64,000 nt of DNA from contig NZ_LACC01000006.1 in the NCBI RefSeq assembly GCF_000967965.1, positions 1-64,000 on the forward strand. Reading direction: 5' to 3'. Below, in pieces: positions 44,203 to 53,381 of the stretch. The position numbers were made by a program, and so were the translations under genes. Each line of letters begins with the position of its first letter. Position 1 is the first letter of the stretch. A model generated the notes under the pieces. That model searched no databases and was not told the DNA's origin. It worked only from the letters and a program-made list of their open reading frames with translations. Source of the DNA: Pseudomonas fluorescens. GTDB lineage: Bacteria > Pseudomonadota > Gammaproteobacteria > Pseudomonadales > Pseudomonadaceae.

Positions 44203-45213
44203 TTACAAACCCCAGCGCATCAGTAACAGCACCAGAACAATCAGGAAGACTGTCTCCCCCACCATCAGCAGAATGGGCTTGATACCCACCGCGGCAAGCT
44301 CCTTGAGCTGGGTCTTCATGCCCAGGGCGCTGATGGCGATGACCAGGCACCAGCGCGATAGTTCGTTGGTGAACCCCTGCACTGCCGGGACGACCCAGCC
44401 AGTACTGTTGACGCACGCGAGAATCAGAAAGCCCACCGCGAACCAGGGTAACAACGGCGGTCGTTTACCCGTCGGGTCGACGCCCTGCGTGCGGGAAATC
44501 ATCGCCGCGCAAACGATCACCGGCAAGAGCATGGCCACTCGCATCAACTTGACCACAGTGGCGGTATCGCCAGTCTCGGTAGACATGCTGTAGCCGGCAC
44601 CCACCACCTGGGCAACATCGTGAATGGTGGCGCCGAGGAACACCCCGGCCAACTGGGGATTCAGCTCGAGCCAGTTGGCGATCATCGGGTAGACGATCAT
44701 GGCCAGGGTCGACAGTGCCGACACGCCAATCACAGTGAACAGCGTGGCGCGCTCTTTCTGCGGATGGCTGGGAAAAGACGCCGCCAGCGCGAGCGCCGCG
44801 GAGGCACCGCAAATGGCCGTAGCGCCACCGGTGAGCATGCCGAACAGACGCTGGAACCCCATGGCCTTGGCCGCCGCCATCGAGACGAGGATGGTCACCA
44901 CGACCGAGATCACCACCAGGGCCGCCGGTTTCCAGCCCAGCGCGGCGATCTGTTCGAGGGTGATACGCATACCCAGCAACGCTACGCCGATGCGTAGCAC
45001 GGTTCGTGAGGTGAACTCGATACCGGCCTTGCACTTGCCATCGCTGGCGAGAAAATTCAGTGCCATACCGAGCAGCAGCGCGAACAGCATGACCGGCGCA
45101 CCATAGTGCTCGGATAGAAAACTCGCCGCTGCAGCAACAATCAGGCTGACGATAAAACCGGGAACCCGTTCTTGTACGCGGCCATGGACATAGGCCAGAG
45201 CAATGGCACTCAT
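44203..45213 (-). CDS. YeiH/UPF0324-type putative sulfate (or sulfite) exporter
   Basis: A 336-residue membrane protein with about ten helices, of the conserved hypothetical 698/YeiH family. Motifs include ALLLGMALNFL, GVALLGMRITLEQIAALG, AAICGASAALA-like CGASAALALAASF and GVFLGATIHDVAQVVGAGYSMS. The ATG at 45213 overlaps the Rieske gene stop as ATGA; the frame is open to 45351. Family members are annotated as sulfate or sulfite exporters and often sit next to sulfonate-degrading genes. As the last gene of an operon with a TauD-like dioxygenase, export of a sulfur oxyanion is plausible but unproven. Confidence 0.82.
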   Translation of the reverse strand: MSAIALAYVHGRVQERVPGFIVSLIVAAAASFLSEHYGAPVMLFALLLGMALNFLASDGKCKAGIEFTSRTVLRIGVALLGMRITLEQIAALGWKPAALVVISVVVTILVSMAAAKAMGFQRLFGMLTGGATAICGASAALALAASFPSHPQKERATLFTVIGVSALSTLAMIVYPMIANWLELNPQLAGVFLGATIHDVAQVVGAGYSMSTETGDTATVVKLMRVAMLLPVIVCAAMISRTQGVDPTGKRPPLLPWFAVGFLILACVNSTGWVVPAVQGFTNELSRWCLVIAISALGMKTQLKELAAVGIKPILLMVGETVFLIVLVLLLMRWGL

Positions 45214-45536
45214 AACGCGGTCTCCCTGGAAGTGATGACAATGAACACCTGGCCGTCGACCACCTCGACCGGGTAGTTGCCGACCTTCACGCTGTTTGAA
45301 TTGAGCAGGTAGCCGCTCGCCAGGTCGAAGCGCAGGCCATGGGCACAGCACTGGATCACCCGGCCCTCAAGTCGGCCACCACACAGTGAAGCCCCCTGAT
45401 GCGGACAGCTGTCGTCGATGGCGTAGAGCTGGCCGGCGACATTGAACAATGCCAGGCTGCTGCCCGCCGGCTCGAACAGCGTGCGCATGCCAAGTGCCGG
45501 GACCTTCTCGGGCGGCACCGCAATGCGCCGGCTCAT
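45210..45536 (-). CDS. Small Rieske 2Fe-2S protein
   Basis: A 108-residue Rieske protein with ligands in DDSCPHQGASLCGG and VIQCCAHGLRFD (C-x-H ... C-x2-H). It overlaps both neighbours by ATGA. No oxygenase alpha subunit or ferredoxin reductase is near, so its electron partner is not obvious. It could serve an oxygenase encoded elsewhere or supply electrons to a reductase in the same operon. Confidence 0.85.
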   Translation of the reverse strand: MSRRIAVPPEKVPALGMRTLFEPAGSSLALFNVAGQLYAIDDSCPHQGASLCGGRLEGRVIQCCAHGLRFDLASGYLLNSNSVKVGNYPVEVVDGQVFIVITSRETAL

Positions 45537-46195
45537 GCCGATTGACTCCCGGTCACGTCCTGCGCAAGGGCTTGGTGCATGGCCTGCAACAGCACCTCGG
45601 CCGGCTGCGCACCGGACACCACCTGGCGCCGGTTGAAGATGAAATAAGGCACCCCCCGGGCGCCCATCCCGTCATCATCGAAGGGGCAGTGAGCACCCAG
45701 CAGACAGTCGGCCAGGGCCGCGCGCGGATAGCCACAGGACTCGGCGATCGCCAACAGGGTGGCACTGTCTGCGAGATCCTTGCCACGATGAAAATAGGCG
45801 GCGAACAGCTGCTCCAGCAAGGCGTCGCGCTGCGCCACACTCCCCAGTTCAGTGGCGCACTCAAACAGCCGATGAGCATCGGCAGTATTGGGCATCGTCT
45901 TGATGCTACTGAAGTCGATGCTCAAGCCTACGGCGGCTGCGGCCTGCCGGACTTGCGCCTGGCGCGCTCGCACGGCCTCGGCGCTGCCCAGACGCTTTTG
46001 GTAGAACTCGACAAAAGGCACACCCTGCGCCGGCAGGTGCGGCAGCAACTGCACGCCATGCCAGACCAGCTCCAACTCGATCTCCGGGTGGCTGGCGCGC
46101 AACTTCGTGAGTGCGCGATTGAGCTGACGCTTGCCAATCAGGCACCAGGGGCAAATGAAGTCGAAGAACGCATCAACACGCAATACCCTCGTCAC
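45533..46195 (-). CDS. DsbA-family oxidoreductase (FrnE/2-hydroxychromene-2-carboxylate isomerase type)
   Basis: A 220-residue thioredoxin-fold protein with an inserted helical domain. The active-site motif FFDFICPWCLIGKRQL begins at residue 10 and the cis-proline loop is GARGVPYFIF. No signal peptide is seen, so it is cytoplasmic, like FrnE and HCCA isomerases. The CPWC pair argues for thiol redox chemistry or glutathione-type isomerisation. It is co-translated with the MFS and Rieske genes. Confidence 0.83.
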   Translation of the reverse strand: MTRVLRVDAFFDFICPWCLIGKRQLNRALTKLRASHPEIELELVWHGVQLLPHLPAQGVPFVEFYQKRLGSAEAVRARQAQVRQAAAAVGLSIDFSSIKTMPNTADAHRLFECATELGSVAQRDALLEQLFAAYFHRGKDLADSATLLAIAESCGYPRAALADCLLGAHCPFDDDGMGARGVPYFIFNRRQVVSGAQPAEVLLQAMHQALAQDVTGSQSA

Positions 46196-47523
46196 GGTGA
46201 CACCTCCATCACCGCTTTAGCGGGCGCTTGATCGACCGCCTCACCCTGCACACGGGACATGTCATCGAGATAGTGACAGCGGATATAGAAGAACACCGCC
46301 GCTGCCGCGATGCTCATCAGCGGCACCAGCTGGAAGGCCCCGTGCAGGCCGATAAGATCGGACACTCTGCCGGTGACGAAAGGCCCCGGGGCCAGGCCGA
46401 GCAAATTATTGACCAGGGTCAGGGTGGCAAAAGCAGTGCCATGCACTTTGTAGTGGGTCAGGTTCGCGATCGTGGCAATGGTCGGGCCGTTGACGCCAGT
46501 CACCAATAGCATGGCCAGGCCGATCAGCCCCAACTGCACAGGACCGGTCGACTGAACCAACGCCAGCGACATCAGCAGGCAACTGCCCAGGCAGAACACC
46601 ATGGACATCTCGATCTTGCGCAATGGAGATTGACGGCACAGGCGATCACTGAGCATGCCGCAGAGAATCGCGCCGGCGCCGCAGCACAGCACCATGACGC
46701 CTGCCACAACCCCGGCCTTGCCCTCGCCCATCCCGTAATAGCGGTTGAAAAAGCTCGGCATCCACACAATCATGCTACCGGCAACGAACGTCTGCAGGCC
46801 GCTGGCGACATAAGCGGCGATCACCGAACGCGTGCCGTACAAGGTGCGCAGCGGACGCTTGACCGCCGTTTTGGCATTGCTCCCGACCGTGGCTAGGCGC
46901 TGCGGGGCAATACGCGCCTCCTTGACGATGATCGGGTAAAGCGCCGCCAGCAGCAGGCCAAACAGCGCCATGCTGGCGAACGACCAACGCCAGCCCAGCT
47001 TGACCGCAATCGCCCCACCGATGGAGATACCCAACACCGAGCCGAACATGGCGCCCGCCATGAAGGCACTGGCGAGGGTCGCACGCATGCTTTTGGGAAA
47101 CACCGACACCACCACGGCGATGCCGACGCTACCGTAGGCCGCCTCGCCGACGCCCACCATGAAGCGCGCAAACAACATTTCCGGGTAGTTCTGTGCCAGG
47201 GCGCAGCCCAGGGTGGCCAGGCTCCACAGCATGGCCATCAGCGCCAGGCTCTTGACCCGGCCAAAGCGGTCGGCCAGCAGCGACAGGGGAATGGTCAGTA
47301 GGCCCACCATCAGCGCGACAATGCCGCTCAGCAGACCGAGTTGGCCGTCGCTCAGCGTCCACTCGTTCTTGAGAATCGGGAACACGGCATTGAGTACCTG
47401 CCGTGACATGTAATCGGAAATCAACAAGCCAAAGGTCAGCACAAACACAATCCAGGCGTACCGTCGCGGAATGCCAATCGAAGTATCCATTTCATCGGCC
47501 ACAGTACTGTGATGAAACGCCAT
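46192..47523 (-). CDS. MFS transporter of the unassigned catabolic operon
   Basis: A 443-residue 12-helix MFS protein of the anion:cation symporter or aromatic acid type (LLSGIVALMVGLLTIPLSLLADRFGRVKSL after TM2, GVGEAAYGSVGIAVV in TM4). The ATG at 47523 follows CCGAGGAGGCAGC; the frame is open to 47607. It overlaps the DsbA-like gene. It is expected to import the operon's substrate, an organic anion, but the ligand is unknown. Confidence 0.86.
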   Translation of the reverse strand: MAFHHSTVADEMDTSIGIPRRYAWIVFVLTFGLLISDYMSRQVLNAVFPILKNEWTLSDGQLGLLSGIVALMVGLLTIPLSLLADRFGRVKSLALMAMLWSLATLGCALAQNYPEMLFARFMVGVGEAAYGSVGIAVVVSVFPKSMRATLASAFMAGAMFGSVLGISIGGAIAVKLGWRWSFASMALFGLLLAALYPIIVKEARIAPQRLATVGSNAKTAVKRPLRTLYGTRSVIAAYVASGLQTFVAGSMIVWMPSFFNRYYGMGEGKAGVVAGVMVLCCGAGAILCGMLSDRLCRQSPLRKIEMSMVFCLGSCLLMSLALVQSTGPVQLGLIGLAMLLVTGVNGPTIATIANLTHYKVHGTAFATLTLVNNLLGLAPGPFVTGRVSDLIGLHGAFQLVPLMSIAAAAVFFYIRCHYLDDMSRVQGEAVDQAPAKAVMEVSP

Positions 47524-47631
47524 GCTGCCTCCTCGGTGTCTAGCACCCGTTTTGTTATTGTTTTTGGTCTTGCTCACGCGTTCAGGTGGGCAGGGGCAGA
47601 ACGCCATTGGCTTCCTGCCCCGCCATCTGGA

Positions 47632-48684
47632 TTACCCGCGCTGTGGTACGCCCTTCTGACTCGGCTTGCGGTTCGGTGCCATGCCGTTGGCCAACAGGGT
47701 TTCTTCAACAGTCTTGTACTGCACTCCGATACGGTAGATGTCGCGCGCCTCTTTACCGGTGGCGATTTCACGCCCCAGCTCGTGAGCGATACGCACCGTC
47801 TGCTTGACCTGCTCTACGGAAGAGAAGCGCTTGCCGTGTTGATCGATAATGGTGTCTTCATTACCGAGTCGTGGGTGCAAGCCCATGGCCAGGGCAATGG
47901 TGTTAAGTGGCAGGACGTTCTTGAGCAGCGACTCGGCAGTCAAGGTACAACGATCCGGTACGCGATTGATGAAGTTCATCAGGTTCATCGGGTTCGGGCC
48001 GTCGAAACCACCGCCAATGCCGATCCAGGTCAGGTTCAAAGGGCCCTTGTAGACGCCCTTGCGCACCAGGCGCTCGAGGGTTTCGTAGGCATGAATGCCG
48101 GTCAGCTGGAAGTGCGGCTGGATATTGCTGGCTTGCAGGCGCTTGAGGTGTTCGGCGACCCAGGCAGGGCCTGCCGGTACGGTCATTTCGCTATACGCGG
48201 CATTGGTCACCGGATCAAGCAGGGAGGTGCCTTCAATGCCTTGCGGGAACAGCAGCTCCGCGATATTCATCTGAATGGTGTTGATGGCGATGGTGACCTG
48301 ATCCGGCTTCGGCGTCAGTTCCGCCAGCATGTGCCGGGTATCATCTGAGAGCCAAAGGGCTTCCGCGCCTTCGCCTTCAGGGGCAAAGGAAATCGAGCCG
48401 CCGACCTGGATGATCATGTCCGGTACGGCTTCACGCACACCGGCGATCAACTCGTTGAACTTGGACAGGCGCTTGGAGCCTTTACCGTCCAGTTCGCGCA
48501 CATGCAAGTGCAGCACAGTGGCGCCTGCTTCATAGCAGTCAACAGCCGCCTGCACGTGCTCGTCCATGGTCATCGGAATGTCTTCAGGGAAGTCTCCCGG
48601 CATCCACTGTGGGGCGTAAGGGGCGACAGTAATCACCACTTTTTCCATGTTTTCCGGGTGCAGGGAATCGTCGAAAAACTGCAT
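47632..48684 (-). CDS. BKACE (DUF849) beta-keto acid cleavage enzyme
   Basis: A 350-residue zinc-dependent TIM-barrel protein of the beta-keto acid cleavage family. The metal and active-site signatures are ITVAPYAPQ near the N-terminus, LHLHVRELDGKGS (zinc histidines) and HPRLGNEDT. These enzymes condense a beta-keto acid with acetyl-CoA and release acetoacetate plus a new CoA ester; known substrates include 3-keto-5-aminohexanoate and dehydrocarnitine. In this operon it should act on a beta-keto acid formed by the dioxygenase or dehydrogenase. The substrate is unknown. Confidence 0.88.
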   Translation of the reverse strand: MQFFDDSLHPENMEKVVITVAPYAPQWMPGDFPEDIPMTMDEHVQAAVDCYEAGATVLHLHVRELDGKGSKRLSKFNELIAGVREAVPDMIIQVGGSISFAPEGEGAEALWLSDDTRHMLAELTPKPDQVTIAINTIQMNIAELLFPQGIEGTSLLDPVTNAAYSEMTVPAGPAWVAEHLKRLQASNIQPHFQLTGIHAYETLERLVRKGVYKGPLNLTWIGIGGGFDGPNPMNLMNFINRVPDRCTLTAESLLKNVLPLNTIALAMGLHPRLGNEDTIIDQHGKRFSSVEQVKQTVRIAHELGREIATGKEARDIYRIGVQYKTVEETLLANGMAPNRKPSQKGVPQRG

Positions 48685-48762
48685 GCTTATCTCCTGTTTT
48701 TATTGTTGCCCGCCCGACGGGCTGTACAGAGCGGGCGCTGGCACGGGTGTCGGTGAGGTTGC

Positions 48763-49611
48763 TCAGTAGGTCTTTTCGCCAATGATCCCGGCACGCTCCA
48801 TCTTGCGATGGCAGGGTGGGTAATCCATCACGGCGTAGTGCTGTGTGCTGCGGTTGTCCCAGATGGCGATGCTGTTAGGCTTCCAGCGCCAGCGCACCTG
48901 ATACTCCGGAATGTGGGCCTGGCTGGTCAGGTGACGCAGTAGCTCGGACGAGCCCTGGGTGAAATCCTGGCCGACACGCACACGTTCGGCCGTGTGGAAG
49001 TTGGTGAAGTGAGTCGTGAAGGAATTGACGAACAGCACCTTCTCGCCAGTCTCTGGATGAGTGCGCACCACGGGGTGCTCAGCGTCCGGGTACTGGGCCT
49101 TGAGCGCCAGGCGCCGTTCGATCGGCATCACCGCACCGAAGGTCGCCTCGATACTATGACGGGCACGAAGGCCTTCGATCTTCGCTTTTATCTCGTCTGG
49201 CAGATGCTTGTAAGCCTCCACCATGTTGGCCCACATGGTGTCACCACCAACTGGCGGGCACTCCAGGCAACGCAGCACGCTGCCCAGCGGCGGCGCCTCG
49301 CGCCAGGTGGCGTCGGTGTGCCAGGAGTTCTCGTAACGGTCGATCGGGCTGTCCGGATTCTTGTAAACCTGCACCAGGCCAGGATAATCCGGGTGGCTGC
49401 CGATGACCGGGTGATCCTCCAGTTCGCCGAAGCGTTGGGCAAAGGCCACATGCTCGGCGCGACTGATGTCCTGGTCGCGCAAAAACAGTACGCGATGCTT
49501 GAGCAACTGGACGCGGATCTCGGCGAACAGACCGTCGTCATGGACGGCATCGGCAAGGTTGACGCCCGTCAGCTCTGCGCCAATGCTGCAGGTTAGTTGT
49601 TCGACTTGCAT
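48763..49611 (-). CDS. TauD/TfdA-family Fe(II)/2-oxoglutarate dioxygenase
   Basis: A 282-residue dioxygenase. The iron motif is H-T-D in NSWHTDATW, with the distal His in STQHYAVMDY and the 2-oxoglutarate Arg in HRKMERAGI. TauD/TfdA enzymes hydroxylate the carbon next to a heteroatom group, releasing sulfite from sulfonates or splitting ethers. It is second in the operon, 15 bp after the quinone oxidoreductase gene. With a YeiH-type exporter in the same operon, a sulfonate substrate is a reasonable guess; an ether or quaternary amine is also possible. Confidence 0.87.
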   Translation of the reverse strand: MQVEQLTCSIGAELTGVNLADAVHDDGLFAEIRVQLLKHRVLFLRDQDISRAEHVAFAQRFGELEDHPVIGSHPDYPGLVQVYKNPDSPIDRYENSWHTDATWREAPPLGSVLRCLECPPVGGDTMWANMVEAYKHLPDEIKAKIEGLRARHSIEATFGAVMPIERRLALKAQYPDAEHPVVRTHPETGEKVLFVNSFTTHFTNFHTAERVRVGQDFTQGSSELLRHLTSQAHIPEYQVRWRWKPNSIAIWDNRSTQHYAVMDYPPCHRKMERAGIIGEKTY

Positions 49612-49625
49612 GGCGGCAGACCTCC

Positions 49626-50606
49626 TCAGATGACGAAAATCGATGAGCCAGTGGTCTTGCGCGACTCCAGATCACGGTGAGCCTGCACGGCGTCCTGCAA
49701 GCAGTAATGCTGGTTGATCCCGATCTTGATCTTGCCGCTCCCGACCAGGCCGAACAGCTCACCGGCCAGGTCAGCCTTTTCTGCCGGGTCGGCGATGTAA
49801 TCTGCCAGTGCCGGACGCGTCATGAACAGCGAGCCTTTCATCGCCAGTTGCGCTGGACTAAACGGCGGAATCGGACCGGATGCCGTGCCGACGCAGACCA
49901 TCAGGCCACGACGTTTGAGAGAGTCCAGCGAGCCTTCGAACGTGCTTTTGCCAACACTATCGAACACCACATTGACGCCGACACCGCTGGTCAATTCACG
50001 CACGCGCTTGGCCACATCTTCGTGGCTGTAATTGATCACATGATCGCAACCATGAGCACGGGCGAGTTCAGCCTTGGCCTCGCTGGACACGGTGCCGATT
50101 ACGTTCAGGCCCTGTAGCTTGGCCCATTGCGAGACAATCAGGCCGACACCACCGGCGGCAGCGTGCAGCAGGATGCTGTCGCCGGCCTTGAAGTCATAGA
50201 TGCGACGCATCAGGTACGCCGAGGTAAGCCCCCGCATGGTCATGGCCGCTGCGGTCTCAAACGAAATATCTTCCGGCAGCTTTATCAACGGCGCGGCCGG
50301 GATCAGGCGCTCGGTGCTGTAGGCGCCGAGGGTGTTGGTAAAGCCGGTATAGGTGACCCGATCGCCGACCACCACATTGCTCACGCCCTCGCCCACTGCC
50401 TCCACCACACCGGCGGCTTCAACGCCGATGCCATTGGGCATCGGGATCGGGTAAGTGCCATTGCGAAAATAGGTGTCGGCATAGTTGAGGCCGACCGCTA
50501 CGTGGCGAAGTCGAACCTCACCAGGACCTGGGTCGCCGACCTCTACCTCTTCAAAGCGAAGAACCTCGGGACCACCGGTTTCGTAAAATCGTACGACTTG
50601 GGCCAT
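49626..50606 (-). CDS. Zinc-independent NADPH:quinone oxidoreductase-type reductase
   Basis: A 326-residue medium-chain reductase of the QOR family. It has the N-terminal MAQVVRFYETGGPEVLRFEE, the catalytic-domain GLNYADTYFRNGTYP and the NADPH motif LLHAAAGGVGLIVSQWAKLQG. It lacks the zinc ligands of alcohol dehydrogenases. The ATG at 50606 follows GGAG. It is the first gene of the seven-gene operon. It probably reduces an enone or quinone, and whether that is a pathway step or a redox-protective role is unclear. Confidence 0.87.
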   Translation of the reverse strand: MAQVVRFYETGGPEVLRFEEVEVGDPGPGEVRLRHVAVGLNYADTYFRNGTYPIPMPNGIGVEAAGVVEAVGEGVSNVVVGDRVTYTGFTNTLGAYSTERLIPAAPLIKLPEDISFETAAAMTMRGLTSAYLMRRIYDFKAGDSILLHAAAGGVGLIVSQWAKLQGLNVIGTVSSEAKAELARAHGCDHVINYSHEDVAKRVRELTSGVGVNVVFDSVGKSTFEGSLDSLKRRGLMVCVGTASGPIPPFSPAQLAMKGSLFMTRPALADYIADPAEKADLAGELFGLVGSGKIKIGINQHYCLQDAVQAHRDLESRKTTGSSIFVI

Positions 50607-50855
50607 GCTTTTTTTCTCCAATCAGCGTTCTGGGTGCACTACGGCGATGACGTTGAGTGGAATGTAAGCTGCAGGCCTTTTGAGCGCGTCTCATCAGACG
50701 ACACCGTCGGCACATTTCATGACAAACGGCGTCGTTGGGCACCTTCCTCCCCCGGTGACGTCCCTATCTGCATATTTGACTCAGGCGTGACGCTCGATAG
50801 CGGCGGCTTCACCGACTGGAGGCTGGCCCGACCACCCACATGTACGCATGCCGCA

Positions 50856-51824
50856 TCAGAACAGGTCGTCGTTCTCATCCAGGGGTGATGATTGACGCGC
50901 GCATTCTCTTAGCCAGTTCATGAAAACCAGCAATCGCTTGGGGATAGTGCCGAGCGACGGGTGAACCAGATAGTAATCGTAGTGGCCTGAGCGGCTGAAT
51001 TCAGCGAGCGGCAGAACGAGCTCGCCGCGATCAACCCGCTTCTGCACAAGCTGTTGGCGGCCAATTGCAATGCCGGCGTGGTTCATGGCTGCGGTCACAC
51101 ATAAATCAGAACGATCGAAGGTCAAGCTACGTTTGGGAAGTGCCGTGAGCAGGTTGTGTTGCTCTGCCCAAAGCGTCCACTCGGCATCATAGGCCGCATG
51201 ATCCCAGGCCAGGGAGTCATGCAAGGTTGTGCAGTTCCTTAAGTTATCCGGATTCTCCTCCAGGCGATGGCGTCGCGCATACTCGGGACTGCACACCGGG
51301 GCCAGTCGCTCGCGCATCAACCGATGGCTCGTCAGCCCGGGAAACTCGCCATTGGCATAGTACAGGGCCAAGTCGATTTTACGGGTTCGAAAGTCGACAT
51401 TGTCATTGCCTACCCGCAGGTCCAAAGACACCAAGGGATATCGCTCGATAAAGTCCGCCAGCCTTGGAACCAGCCAGCATTGGGCAATGGAAGGCCTGAC
51501 ATAGAGCGCGATCGAGCCGGCAATTTCCACCTGTGACGATTGCTCGAGTGCCTCGGACAATTCTCCCATCGCATTCTGGAGTATATCGAAGATACGTTCG
51601 CCCTCGTCCGTCAGGCTGACCTGCCGGGTCAGGCGCTGGAACAGCTTCATGGATAAGGCGGTTTCCAGCCGACTTATACGGTGGCTCACGGCGCTTGCGG
51701 TCAAACACAGCTCCTCTGCTGCACGGGCGAAGCTCAGATGACGAGCGGCAACCAAAAAGGTGTGAAGGTTCGCGAACTGGCTGCTGTTGAGCCTGGAACT
51801 GATACGCGGAGGAAGGTTGAGCAC
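50856..51824 (-). CDS. dsdC: LysR-type regulator DsdC
   Basis: A 322-residue LysR protein. The N-terminal helix-turn-helix reads LSFARAAEELCLTASAVSHRISRLE. The effector domain keeps segments typical of E. coli DsdC (RPSIAQCWLVPRL, FDRSDLCVTAAMNHAGIAIG, LVQKRV). DsdC activates D-serine catabolism. Unlike in E. coli, where it is divergent, here it lies downstream of dsdA on the same strand, separated by a long hairpin. Confidence 0.88.
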   Translation of the reverse strand: MLNLPPRISSRLNSSQFANLHTFLVAARHLSFARAAEELCLTASAVSHRISRLETALSMKLFQRLTRQVSLTDEGERIFDILQNAMGELSEALEQSSQVEIAGSIALYVRPSIAQCWLVPRLADFIERYPLVSLDLRVGNDNVDFRTRKIDLALYYANGEFPGLTSHRLMRERLAPVCSPEYARRHRLEENPDNLRNCTTLHDSLAWDHAAYDAEWTLWAEQHNLLTALPKRSLTFDRSDLCVTAAMNHAGIAIGRQQLVQKRVDRGELVLPLAEFSRSGHYDYYLVHPSLGTIPKRLLVFMNWLRECARQSSPLDENDDLF

Positions 51825-51890
51825 GACAGTTTTCCCTCAAACCCAAAAGCCGCCTTGCGTTGTACGCATTTCCAGCGGGTAAACGTAAAG

Positions 51891-51920
51891 AATGTGGCAA
51901 GACGTTCATCTTGCCACATT
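51891..51920. other. Perfect 12-bp hairpin between dsdA and dsdC
   Basis: AATGTGGCAAGA and TCTTGCCACATT are exact complements around CGTTCA, and the flanks (GTAAAC and GTTTAC) extend the structure. There is no T-run on either strand. It may attenuate dsdC expression relative to dsdXA or stabilise the upstream message. Confidence 0.55.
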
Positions 51921-51985
51921 CGGTTTACGCTTAAATCAGCGAGAACTCTGTCGAGTCCAGGCAATTCGGGTCCATCCAGGCCCGA

Positions 51986-53338
51986 TTAACCTTTGGCGAG
52001 CAATTCACGGCCCTTGGCCAAATAAGCTTCCATCTCGTCGCAAGGCACCATATTGCCGCCCGTTGCCCACACCAGATGGGTGGCTTGCATCATGGCCTGG
52101 CTGTCCAGGCGCGCGCGCGCCAAGTAGCCCTGCTGGTCGGCCAGGACTCTGGCAATGCCGGGCACGCCGGCGAGCGCGGATGGCTCGAGGCGCACACCTT
52201 CGCTGCGTTCCATCAGTGCCAGCAAACTGTACATTTCCTCGTCGCTGACCGTGTAGAAACCATCAAGCAAGCGCTGCATGGCCTTGCCGACAAAACCTGA
52301 AGCGCGTCCGACGGCGAGGCCGTCAGCAGCCGTCACGTTGTCAATGCCGAAGTCTTGCACGCTCACTTCGTCGTGCAGGCCGGTGTAGACGCCCAGCATC
52401 ATGCACGGCGAGTGTGTGGGCTCGGCGAAGATGCAATGGACAGCATCGCCGAAGGCTAGCTTCAGGCCGAAGGCCACGCCGCCAGGCGCGCCACCCACCC
52501 CACAGGGCAGATAAACAAACAATGGATGTTGCGCATCCACAGTGATGTCAGCCACTGCCAATTGCTTTTTCAGGCGCTCGGCAGCCACCGAGTAGCCGAG
52601 GAACAAGTTGACCGAGTTTTCATCGTCCACAAAATGGCAGGCTGGATCGGACTCCGCTTGTTGGCGGCCTTGCGCAACGGCCACGCTGTAATCGGAGGAA
52701 TACTCAATAACGGTAACGCCGTGTGAGCGTAACTTGTCTTTCTTCCATTGCCGCGCATCCGCCGACATATGCACGGTCACCTGGAAACCCAATGCCGCCC
52801 CCATGATACCGATGGACATTCCAAGGTTGCCGGTCGAGCCGACCGCTATTTTGTATTGGCCGAAAAAGGCACGAGCCTTATCGCTGTCCAGCACTGCGTA
52901 GTCGTCGTCAAGCGTCAACAGATTCGCGGCCAACGCCAGGTCTTCGGCATGCTTGAGTACTTCATAGATTCCACCGCGCGCCTTGATGGAACCCGAAATC
53001 GGCAGATGGCTGTCCCGTTTGAGCCACAGCGCCCCTTCCAACGCCTGACCGTATCGCTCGCCGAGCAATTGCTGCAGGTGTGGCACGGGCAGAATGTCCG
53101 ATTCGATAATGCCGCCACTGCTTTCCGTTTCCGGAAATGCACGCCGCAGGTAAGAAGCAAAACGCGTCAGTCGCGCGCTGGCATCGGCGACGTCTGCGGC
53201 CGTCAACCCCACATCGCCAATCGATTCCGCGACCGGCGCCACGGCAGGGTTGAACCAAGTGGTTTCTTGCAGCGTGACCAGATCGCGAATCAAAGGATAA
53301 CTGGAGTACCAGCTTTCAAGGGGTCTTCCCAAAATCAT
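51986..53338 (-). CDS. dsdA: D-serine ammonia-lyase (D-serine dehydratase)
   Basis: A 450-residue fold-II PLP enzyme. The Schiff-base lysine is K119 in [14 protein letters not shown], one position from E. coli K118, and the PLP phosphate loop is seen in [21 protein letters not shown]. It deaminates D-serine to pyruvate and ammonia. It lies 43 bp downstream of dsdX. The protein is of normal length with all core motifs. Confidence 0.95.
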   Translation of the reverse strand: MILGRPLESWYSSYPLIRDLVTLQETTWFNPAVAPVAESIGDVGLTAADVADASARLTRFASYLRRAFPETESSGGIIESDILPVPHLQQLLGERYGQALEGALWLKRDSHLPISGSIKARGGIYEVLKHAEDLALAANLLTLDDDYAVLDSDKARAFFGQYKIAVGSTGNLGMSIGIMGAALGFQVTVHMSADARQWKKDKLRSHGVTVIEYSSDYSVAVAQGRQQAESDPACHFVDDENSVNLFLGYSVAAERLKKQLAVADITVDAQHPLFVYLPCGVGGAPGGVAFGLKLAFGDAVHCIFAEPTHSPCMMLGVYTGLHDEVSVQDFGIDNVTAADGLAVGRASGFVGKAMQRLLDGFYTVSDEEMYSLLALMERSEGVRLEPSALAGVPGIARVLADQQGYLARARLDSQAMMQATHLVWATGGNMVPCDEMEAYLAKGRELLAKG

Positions 53339-53381
53339 GACGTGGTCCCTTTAAATAATCAGGATGAAAATACGGGTGAGA

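Noticed and set aside
50856..51824. LysR gene as regulator of the neighbouring quinone reductase/TauD operon
   Set aside because: Its effector-domain sequence matches DsdC and it lies on the same strand after dsdA; control of the D-serine genes is the better explanation.
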